A stretch of 64,000 bases of DNA from Norana najaformis (taxonomy: Eukaryota; Annelida; Clitellata; Crassiclitellata; Hormogastridae), in the NCBI GenBank assembly GCA_964023275.1, contig OZ029915.1:12964712-13028711 (forward strand), written 5' to 3'. Of the stretch, positions 35,582 to 44,741 are shown in pieces. Under the pieces are notes generated by a model. That model worked only from the letters and a program-made list of their open reading frames with translations. It was not told where the DNA came from and did not search any database. The translations under genes and the position numbers were made by a program. Position 1 is the stretch's first letter. Every line of letters begins with the position of its first letter.

Positions 35582-35709
35582 TACTGGCGCATGCGCGTAG
35601 ATATCCATAGAGGACACTAAACTTCTTTGCTAGGGAGAGTGCAAAAATATTCAGCCTTGCTTTCCTACTTTAAATGTTTTTCTCGAGGTCAACTACGAAT
35701 GCATTACTG
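35582..35709 (+). pseudogene. relic of a SUEL lectin exon
   Basis: TAC TGG CGC ATG CGC GTA matches the YGRMRI codons of the lectin exons. After a deletion of roughly 180 bp compared with gene 2, the 3' end of the exon follows: IQPCFPTLNVFLEVNYECIT, ending at a proper ACTG|GTATGT donor (35709/35710). The frame between the two parts is broken by a stop. It is the only ectodomain remnant seen between genes 2 and 3, and may belong to gene 2b. Confidence 0.75.
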
Positions 35710-35988
35710 GTATGTGGACTAAATAGCTTTAGAACTAATATAATATTATAACGAAACATAGGCTGTGACCTATTTGTGACCAAAAAGGTCATAGAAATTC
35801 TGCTCGACAGATTTTGTCGCACTGTTTTCAGCCTTTAAGCTATTAAGCTGTCTTGAACACGCCTTAAACCAACAGCAGGCCTAAAGAACAAAGCTATTAC
35901 TATGTCGCCTGTCAGGTACTCGGACACTTCGCATTATTGTTGCATAATAATGCCTGGCCGAAATTTCTTCTAAGTGGTGCAGTAATAA

Positions 35989-36273
35989 TTACAGTTCTAG
36001 AGGCCTAAATGATATTGCGCTTTTACAACCTACGAGAAACTCAGTCGGTGAGCATAACAAGTCGTTGCGGACTTCATTGAGGTTCTTATATTCATCGTAC
36101 AGCTTCAGGAGTTTCTTCGCTGCGCAGGGCGTATCTGCCAATGGCACGTTGGCTTTGGTCCAGATTGGAACCAGAGCTTCGATGGTCAGTTCAGCACAGT
36201 GATGTTGAGATTTTTCTCTTCTACGTGATATAACATGGATTTTCGTCACACCTAAATTTTTCCGTAATAGCAC
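35989..36273 (-). CDS. conserved short frame, copy B, unknown
   Basis: Duplicate of the minus-strand frame at 30945-31166, with KSQHHCAELTIEALVPIWTK, here 94 codons with a different C-terminal end. Same uncertainty as copy A: an exon or a mobile-element fragment of unknown function. Confidence 0.35.
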   Translation of the reverse strand: MLLRKNLGVTKIHVISRRREKSQHHCAELTIEALVPIWTKANVPLADTPCAAKKLLKLYDEYKNLNEVRNDLLCSPTEFLVGCKSAISFRPLEL

Positions 36274-37122
36274 CGTCGCAATTTATCCCACTTTTTAGCA
36301 AATAAGACCTTACTGAGAGACCTTGTTTGTGCCTCTTTTGAAGCCATTAGTCCTACTTCACTTGAGATGACCCGAAAATTAATTTTGTAGTGCACTAAAA
36401 CTACGTGGTACGTGATAAGCATCGTGCAAGATTACGTGACCTCTACAGCAATCTCAGATCGTCCAATTTTTTCACAAGTGCACGTCAAATGTAGAAATAC
36501 GAGCGTCAGTTAATCAAAGCTGAAATCTCAAACTTGAGTCTTCATTGAAGTTGTGAACCGCCTCAATAGTCACCTGTAATGACTGATAATAGCCCAACGT
36601 TAACAAAAAACTCCAACAATGCAATTCATACACTTTTCCGGTTAACTTCTTAGGTAAAAACAATGGGGTCGGGCTACAGATCCTTCGTGTATGCAGCTGT
36701 GGTGCAGTGTAGACAATCACAAACATGCTTCAGTGGTGCACAACGAAAATAGATATTTGGCCAGAAAATAAGTATTTAACTCCCTGCACGGAGAAGGGCG
36801 ATTCATTCTTTACGGACATCTTGTTCCCCGCGGTAGCTTTGACTAAGCTCAGTCACACCAACGACAAGCGAATGACCGTTCGTCGGCCTCGGCAGCGCGG
36901 CTATACCTTATGGATCGCAGATTCCATAATCGTCATAATCATCACATCCCAACAACGGGATTATCTAGAGCATTAATGTAGCGCCTACTTATAGAGAAAA
37001 TCAGTTTCTGCTCGTCATCTCGCTGATCATGACTCTTGCAAATGACTGCATATCTATATACGCTAGAAGAAAACGCTTTTTTATGACGCTCATCTCTATA
37101 GACTGTGGTTGGCCCAAAGTGA

Positions 37123-37130
37123 TGACGTAA
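37123..37130 (+). promoter_or_regulatory. CRE-like site upstream of ankyrin gene B
   Basis: TGACGTAA in the same conserved context as at 32733, 71 bp before the ATG of gene B. Confidence 0.4.
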
Positions 37131-37193
37131 TAAAGAAAATATACTGAAGGACAATAAGCCAGAATATACGTCATCAAAATCACAAAGTGATAC

Positions 37194-38244
37194 ATGCGAG
37201 AAAAGATGTATTTTACATGTAAATATCCTGATTCAGAATTTCTTATTTGCTTATTAAAAGAATCAGTTAAAAAGAAAAACATATGCCAATTTAAAGCTGT
37301 GTTAGAAGATGGTTTCGACATCAATTCATCATTTGAAGACAATGGCAACATGATTCCTCTCATTCTCTATATGACGATAAACGATTTCACCCACGGAGTG
37401 GAATTTATACTGAAGGGATCTGAAAACGCTCGCATAAATGAAACAGACGCTCGGAAAGCCTTCAATTACGCAGCATCACAGAAATCTTCAGACATTGTTT
37501 CGGCACTCATTAAAGGTCAGATTGCTGGATACATTTCTCTAGTTTCAACTGTCGAAGCTTACGGGGTTGCTAATCGGTTAGGTTTAACGGAATTTCAAAT
37601 GAAACTGGGTGAATTATCAGACTTCCATCCAGATGTTATCATACCGACCAAAAAAGGGAGGAGATAAACCACTGCATTTGGCAGTAAAGCAAAATAATCT
37701 GAAACTGGCACTATGCTTAATAAATCGTAAAGCAGAAATAGATGCTGTGAACAGCGTGGGAATAACTCCGTTAATGGTGGCATGCATGTATCTTAATTAT
37801 GAAGCCTGCTATATGCTTCTGCACTATGGTGCAAACCCGGATGCCCCTGCTGGTCACGAGCACACCCACCATCACAAAGCACCAAAAACCGTAACTGCAG
37901 CCAACGCGACATCACATGGGAAAATCGTGAATACTCTAACAGCCGACTCATTGATCAGACTTCTAATAAACTCCGGACTTCGTTCAAACACTTGTGAATG
38001 GATTAGAAATTCATATGTGTATGAATTTATGTCTGCACAATGCAAAGAAAGAGTGAAGAAAACTGCGAAAAAGATTCAGAGTCTGGAAGACATCTCCATT
38101 CTACAAAGCAGAACTTTCGTAAGAATGTTACATAGAAAGTCTGAGTCACAGCCAATGAAACTGAACAAGTTCATTGACAGTCTACATCTCCCGCGTTTAT
38201 TTAAAGACCAGCTGTGCACTGATACGAATGTTTTCGACTTTTAA
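37194..38244 (+). CDS. ankyrin-repeat, SOCS-box-like protein B (frame break)
   Basis: Paralogue of 32845-33854, about 350 codons in two frames (37194-37667 and 37609-38244). The second frame has good ankyrin repeats (KPLHLAVKQNNLKLALCLI, GITPLMVACMYLNYEACYML), then LLINSGLRSNTCEWI and a SOCS-box-like end (SLEDISILQ..., LNKFIDSLHLPRLFKDQL). A His-rich loop (HEHTHHH) lies between them. The frame changes by +1 at A6G3 (near 37652), at the same protein position as in gene A but in the opposite direction. Removing one A restores KKGGDKPLHL. A 22-bp GT...AG stretch just before (37635-37656) would also fix the frame if it were a micro-intron. Confidence 0.62.
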
Positions 38245-38819
38245 ACCTTGCAACGACAGTTTAGTAATTTAACTATACCTTGTTCAGCAAACCAGATCTA
38301 AACCACGATGACAATTAACTAGTTTTGTGCGCCGGGGAGAGATTCTAATTACTGGGCCGCACAGGGCTTTGGCGACTGGCCGGACGTATCTGAGGCAAAG
38401 AGGAGGAGGAGGAGAAGTTAACGTGCACGTGAACAATCGCTCAATCAGGGTCGACTAAAGAGCATTCTGAAGTCAGAGTATAGGTACATGCTATCTGTTT
38501 TTCTGTCCTCGAACTGTCGATTGCATAATCGCCTGCCATCGTCCAGACAAGAACAAATCGGTGCTACGAAATCCTTTTCTACTACGAATACCGTGGCCAG
38601 ACTTGGTTCCCGCAAGAGCCACTGGTGACAGCGGCCCCTTTCCACCTAAGTACTACATCACCGTCAGTGACACTGATGCGATATGTCGACGTTTTCAATA
38701 TATTAACTGATATCGTCCATATTCTATTCCAGGTTTTATATACTGCACACTGTAAGCCTTTAAAATCAAAATTCTTTCTTAAACTTCTCTGTTCCTCTTC
38801 GTTCTTTCCCTCGTCCGTG

Positions 38820-38950
38820 ATTATACATACATAATACATACATATATCCACATATGCACACATATAACACACATACATATATACACACATAGATACATAC
38901 TGTAGCATTCGTACATGCATACATTCGTGCACACATACATATATACAAAA
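38820..38950. repeat. CATA/TACA-rich simple repeat
   Basis: Interrupted ACATA array in the extra sequence 3' of ankyrin gene B. Its Tyr/Cys-rich minus-strand frames are artefacts. Confidence 0.85.
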
Positions 38951-39149
38951 GTATATCTGTTGCGGTGCTTCATAACGTCGGATGACAACAGGCGTATTAC
39001 AGACGATATGTGCCAGAACTTAAGGCAGGACTACTAACAAACGGATATCATAACATGTCCGCAACAGTTCATTAAGACATCGCTGGCACTGCGCGTGCTC
39101 CTCCGTGGATGACATGACCGGCCACAGCAGACACTACTGTGTTGGCGTT

Positions 39150-39240
39150 CCTTTTTTCTTGCACAGGCTAAGGCATTAACCTTCACCTTTATGTACTGGG
39201 TTTGAATCCCGACATGTCGTGTGAAATTGACAATTCAAGA
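39150..39240 (+). repeat. tRNA-derived SINE head
   Basis: GGGTTTGAATCCCGAC (about 39198-39213) is a very good tRNA T-arm/B box. A diverged A-box-like CAGGCTAAGGCATTAACC lies upstream. No intact tRNA cloverleaf was formed, so I call a SINE and not a tRNA gene. Confidence 0.45.
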
Positions 39241-39459
39241 AAGTCAAGTCGTGTAGCCCACGTAAGGATGTCCGGTTGTTGGGTTGCTGGAAGTTGTCGT
39301 GTGCGCGTTTTGGCCGAAAAGACTACTGCAGCCACGACAACTAAATCCGTCACGACTAATACCAATAATATTATGTTTATCAATGGCGAAGTATGTGTGA
39401 AGGATAAGGCTCTTTTCGCTACAGACGACCTTATATTGTAGAAACACATGTACGTGTGT

Positions 39460-39860
39460 ATCTAAATAATATCATAGGCATTAGGCACTGTATACGTGCA
39501 TCTGAGCGATTCATACAGTAAATAGAAAGGTTTTAAGCCCTTTCTTAAAGTTATCCAAGGATGGAGCATTCTTCATGTGGTCGGGAAGGCTATTCCACGC
39601 AGTGGGTCAGGCAATCGAGAAAGAGCTTTCGCCAAACCGCGTGGAAGACCTTGGGACCTGCAGTAGGTTCCTCGACGAGGACCTCAGCCGACATCTGTTC
39701 TCATTGTCTCCGACTCGAATACAAAATTCAGAGATGTAGTCTGGCATGAGGCCATTGAGTGCTTTGTAGGTGATCAGACATAGTTTGTATGTGATCCGTT
39801 GAGGAACGCGCAGCCAGTGCAGATTGTCGCGCAGCAGGTCACAAGGTATCTGTCACCGTA
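39460..39860 (-). mobile_element. L2-type LINE C-terminal relic
   Basis: The minus strand reads QRITYKLCLITYKALNGLMP, then YISEFCIRV, LQVPRSSTRFG, AWNSLPDHMK and FKKGLKTFLF, in the usual order of the L2/CR1 RT C-terminus. Stops interrupt it. Confidence 0.75.
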
Positions 39861-40089
39861 GTTCCAAATGAGACTTCTTCCCGCACGCCATCAGATCAGT
39901 GTGGTCTCTTGCCATGGGTTTTAGAGTGGCTAGCCTGTTCTTTGATAGAAGGCTAGTCAGCGCGAACCAGACTTCGACAAATCAAATCATTTAAGGTGGC
40001 GTGTCGATTGTGCGGCCAGGGGCTAGGCTGCAAGATATCCCGTATGAGCCGTCAGCACTAACCAGACAGCCACAAATGCGCATATGTGG

Positions 40090-40197
40090 TTCACAGAGAG
40101 CGGCACCAAGACGGAGGCCAACAACAATTCTAACTACCTCGTCATCAAGTCTCAAACCACAAGTGTGAGCCTCCGTCTTGGTGCCGCTCTCTGTGAA
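40090..40197. repeat. perfect 29-bp inverted repeat with 50-bp loop
   Basis: The left arm 40090-40118 (containing GCGGCACCAAGACGGAGGC) is the exact reverse complement of 40169-40197; the spacer is 40119-40168. A transcript would form a strong hairpin. The context gives no gene. Confidence 0.85.
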
Positions 40198-40199
40198 TG

Positions 40200-42125
40200 C
40201 GTAATTGGTAATGCGTACAACCAATCGCCAGCATACGGAGCAGAAACCGCTCTGAAACGTGCTGGGTGATAGGAATACGAAAGCGAAGCAACCCTTTCGA
40301 TTAGTGGCTTATAACAGCATGATTGCTTATGGATAAGACTGCCATTTGGGCGCCGAATTAAACTTTTTTTCTGCCGGCCACCAGGCGAGTTTGGCCCTAT
40401 ACTATAGGTCAGTCATGTATATATCCCTGAGCTTGGAGGATTGGAGCGATTGAGTGCCCGCAGCTGAAGCCAAGAAGGTTAAATCGGTACTTGTTTGTCG
40501 GTGATTTGTCAGCGGTGAAGTTGAAGTGGTAAGCATACTTACTTGACTATTCATAAATCCTTACAAGTTGAGCTCGCTGTACGGAGGTAATTGAATTTGC
40601 CACCCAACCGGCTAATGACCTCGTCTTTTTGTATGAATACCGACTTAAGAAAATCGTCGTTTTGGTATCAATCAAATATATCCACAGTAGATTATGTATA
40701 GTAAGAGTTGAGGAAAAGTACAAATAAGATTTACAGCAACTTAGGCCCCACTTTCGATAAGAATACGAAATTTAGCATGCTTTGCATGTTCTAATGATTA
40801 GTTGGCAGATGGACTCAGCAGGGCCTCAGCATAATCGCCGTTCTCATTCAACTGCAGACAGAAACTGAACATATATCGTGACGACCGCCACTAAGATTCT
40901 CCGGTTTCAAAACTCTTGACTCTGCCTGCTGGGTTCGTGGTATATCAGGAGATTTTGCAAATACCAAAAACCGATATCTTGCTGTTTTAATCCATTTCAT
41001 GTTTTCAAGTACTTCAACTAAGGCAGTACACTAGCGTCGATAAATCCAGTGTCCGCGTGTGATAATCTGCGTTTATGCCAGAGGTCCGCAGTTATTTAAC
41101 TAAGTCTCTTGAGTGAACTCAGCGAAGGTAGAACAATTTCGCGCCTTTTTGTTTGATGTAAAGAATTCTTTGGCCAGCGAGGAATTGCAGAACTGCAGAA
41201 GAAAAGAGAGCAGGCCATCAACGAATTCTTGCAGGTGAAGGTTGGAACGGACCATGTGTGCAGGCTTTTTGTGGAGAAAATAAAAGAAGCGACATGGCGA
41301 TGAGTCAGCGTCACTGTCCTGCGTATCGCTATGCCCTCCACGTCAAACTACGGAGCGAGATGACTGCATCTGATTGAACAGACTACGGTATCGAGCATCC
41401 TGAAGGTGCAGAAGTTTGAGCAATAACAAGCAAGACAAAGAGCAAAAAAGACACCATTCCAGTTAGATGATGTTACTATAGAAAAGGTACCATAGCACTG
41501 AGGCTTCATTTTGGAATCTTTCCAAGATGATGTGAGTTTATACCGTGTAACGGTGGAAATAATTGGCTAAGCCATTGCCTGTACTAGGACTGTGACATTA
41601 GAACACTGCTGCTACCGTCTAAACAATTTACTTAACTGATAAATTAAATGACTGAGAGTCATACTTGGTAACTGCTTAATCGGATTAAAATACTAGGCCT
41701 AATACTGAAAGCGAATTCTGTCATTTGTCAAAGTGAACGCTGTCAAATATTTTAGGAAAATGTTAGCTGATAATTGCGTTCTGTTACTTGCCGTGAACTG
41801 TCGCGACGACAGTTGATCACTGGACACAGAAGGCGACTGTTTTCCCGCCACTGATCGAGTTTCCATCAGCTTCTCTAAGGTGCAAGGAGACTTAATGAAG
41901 ACGACAAATGGCTTCAGATCGGAGCATCTTAAAGTCTTAAGCGCCTGCAGCAGAAACAACGCTGTGATATGCGGACCAAATTTTACTGTGGCGCTGTATC
42001 ACGTACAACAATCGAAAGAGTGCCTTCTTATCAAACAATTAAGGCATTTGAGCTCTTTCAGAAAAAATCAATTAACACAGACATTTGGTTTAATTTGGTA
42101 AGGAGTCTCCAGATATATGCATATA
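40200..42125. other. no gene recognised
   Basis: Single-copy-looking sequence. A + strand frame near 41180-41300 reads RGIAELQKKREQAINEFLQV, which could be a coding relic, but nothing adjoining supports a gene. Confidence 0.35.
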
Positions 42126-42129
42126 TATA

Positions 42130-42295
42130 TGAGTTCTCTGTCCGAAGGCAGGTCCACTGGCTTTATGCCATCCGGGGATGAGATGATTGATTTGGTTTCT
42201 TAAATGGTTTCTTCCTCACAGACAATTGTGGGTGAGCAACTCGTCCAAGGTCGCTACGCATAGGCTTGAGGCAGATTAGAACCTGCGACCCTAAA
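42130..42295 (-). repeat. SINE, same family as 58135-58342, head missing
   Basis: Shares CCATCCGGGGATGAGATG, the CCTCACAGACAATTGTGGGTGA block and the B-box end (AGAACCTGCGACC) with the copy in gene 3 intron 1. The tRNA-like 5' part beyond the B box is absent. Confidence 0.75.
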
Positions 42296-42639
42296 TATAT
42301 ATATAGTTTGGCTGCCGAAGATCTGCACTTCCATCAAATGAACATTCCTATGAATGAATCACGGAGCGCCGAGAACACTGGTGGAGAAGGCAAAAAGAAT
42401 TGAGAAATCTGTCAGCTGGAGATGAATGTGGCAGAGTTTGCAAGGTCTTACTGACATCGCTTCATCCTTGTAGCTACATACATATTTACCAACCAGTATA
42501 ACAATGAGATGAGAATTTTTAGGTGTTCCCCATCGATCGTTGACTGGTCTGCTCTGTCAATCATACTAACATCGTCCAACCAATTTAAATTGATTCCTAG
42601 CATGCTTTATTTGGCAAAATGCATTTGCCTCGGGACTTC

Positions 42640-43140
42640 GACCAGGATTCTGCGGGGAACCCACGACGCTTCTCGGGCTCCTCATATTCGTCAGAGGGTT
42701 CGCATCTTCGGCGCTCAAACCCCCTCAATTTTCATCCATGTAATGGAACCTCTAATGGCTGAAGAGTCGCATATACTTTTAGCCTTAATGTGCTCAAATA
42801 TATACTAATGCTCCAGAATGCATTAACTTTCATGGCTGCGCCCCGGACCCAGCTGAGGAGCATACACGTTCCCCTAGACCGTCTACTCGTTAATGGCTTC
42901 GTGCTTTTGGCGCTTGCTGACTTAGATCCCTCAATTTTCACCCAGGAACTGGACTTCTGGTTAAAAAGTCATACAAACATGTAAATCAAATGTGCTCGAT
43001 TTCATACAAAATGCTTCAAAATGCCTTGACTTCCGAGGCTCAGTCCTGGATCTCTCTGGAGAAGTTTACTAAGCTCCCCCAGATCCTCAAGTCGTTTCGG
43101 GCTTCGCGCCTTTGGCGTGAACTGTTTTATCTTCATATCT
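42640..43140. repeat. degenerate ~200-bp tandem units
   Basis: CCCTCAATTTTCA-CC recurs at about 42722 and 42929, and a TTTGGCGC-like phrase at about 42708, 42908 and 43113. This implies two to three diverged units of about 200 bp. No coding function seen. Confidence 0.55.
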
Positions 43141-43675
43141 AATGACTTCTATAGCGCAATCATCATGATGCACAAAATAGCAATCAATGTCGCTGCAAGT
43201 GAACTTGCAGTCAAAGTCATAATGCGATGTAGAAACTAGGTGAAAATCCAATAAGTCAGAGAAACCAGAATTCAAGTTGCAGTGGGCAGGCAAGCTGAAA
43301 CAGATCAGTTTTAAGCTTAGATCTGAAAGACTTTTCAAAGTGTCCATTGATCGGGTTTCGAATCTCCGACTCGCCCTATTCGTAACGCAGCGCAAACTCG
43401 AAAGAAGACACTTGGTTTTTGTAATATATTAAATAAACGAAAAGTTCAATAACAACAGCACTTGAGTCGTTAGTTTCTAAATGCACGAATCTATCAAAGA
43501 CATTTGCAACTCAAAATACCAGCAGAGACCATTAACAGACCACTTGTAGTCTAGTGATTCTTGCCGACGCGCATTTTATCACGTTGGCGCTTCTACGAGA
43601 ATACATCAAGCCTACGTTGTGATAAGTCAGCAAGTTTTCGGCAAAATACTGGATTGCGCAAAGCGGGAGGTATGT

Positions 43676-43800
43676 TTAGGGTTATAAAATTTGCTTCAAT
43701 AGAAGACAAATGCACTGGCACATCAGATCCGGGAACGAAGCGGAAACAGCAGAAGACACATTGAAGGGAGGGGATGGCTACCCCATATAATTATAACGTC
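43676..43800 (+). repeat. 125-bp direct repeat, left copy
   Basis: Nearly identical to 48479-48604 in the same orientation: starts TTAGGGTTATAAAATTTGC, ends CCCCATATAATTATA-CGTC. The pair brackets a G/T-rich stretch that contains the CACTGG transposon. Confidence 0.85.
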
Positions 43801-44740
43801 TACTGCTTCCGTGTAAATGGGGAAGCAGTCGGCGTGAATAGGGAATGTCAATAGGTTAGAGTTATAATGGATTAAATGTGAATGATAGGGTATCCCCCCT
43901 TTTTTTGTTTATAGAAGTGTGGTTAGTATGGAGGTAATAATGTATATATCGGTACTGGAATTTCTAGTTTGGATATGGATTGGTAATCTAGTTGTTAGTG
44001 TGATAATTCCTATATTAGTTAATAATCGAAGTTATTTGGTATTTAGAACAAGGTTGGGTAGGGTTTGGTATGGTTTGATGTGAATTAGAGTCAGGGTAAA
44101 AAATGTAATTAATAATGGGTATTTGGTTTGAATATTTGTAAGGTCATATGTAGTTTATTATAATTAAAGTGTTGGATAAGGGTTCTGTATAATGCCATGC
44201 TTCCCACGGGATTGGGGAATGAAAAATGAAAATGTAAAAGTGTGTAATAGTAAATATTACTCAAAAATGTTGATGTTTCGTTTAATTTTCTAATTTTGTA
44301 GAGGGATGGTGGGGATCTGAAACAGCTGTCACTCGAGTTAGTTAGTCGGAGAGCCGGCTGACGTTTCGGGCGTGGCGACCCTTCTTCAGAGCCCTACTCC
44401 GACTAGCTGTAGCGGACCCCAAATTTAATTGGTTTTTGATTTTTTGATTATTTGGAACAATTTTATCGGTACATATTTGTGTATAAGGTTTCTATGGAGA
44501 AGATAATGAGGATGTTTGGTGATTTATTATCTGGTAGGGTCGGAGTAAAGTGAAAAGAATTAAAATGGAAGTATATTATGTTTGAAATTATGAATAACTT
44601 CAGGATGAGATTTAAACTCCAAATTTAATCAATGTTATCGGGTGGGTTTGTATGGTAAGATGTTAGAAATAAAAGTTTAAAAACGTATCATAAACCGCGT
44701 GACTGTGCATTGTTGTAATGGAGTTTAGAAAGGGTAAATA
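43801..44740. other. C-poor, G/T-rich strand-asymmetric block
   Basis: The + strand is strikingly poor in C. It includes an imperfect inverted pair AGTCGGAGAGCC / GCCCTACTCCGACT around TGACGTTTCGGGCGTGGCGA (about 44340-44410), a phrase that looks like part of an invertebrate repeat. No ORF of note. Confidence 0.45.
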
Positions 44741-44741
44741 A

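Larger units (their letters stand above)
36030..39110 (+). repeat. tandem duplication unit B (ankyrin-SOCS locus)
   Basis: Second copy of the unit at 30925-34110, about 5 kb downstream and in the same orientation. It is clearly more diverged than the receptor-flank duplication, so it is probably older. Confidence 0.8.

Noticed and set aside
39198..39213. Strong B box suggesting a tRNA gene
   Set aside because: No cloverleaf with acceptor and anticodon stems could be formed; better explained as a SINE head.
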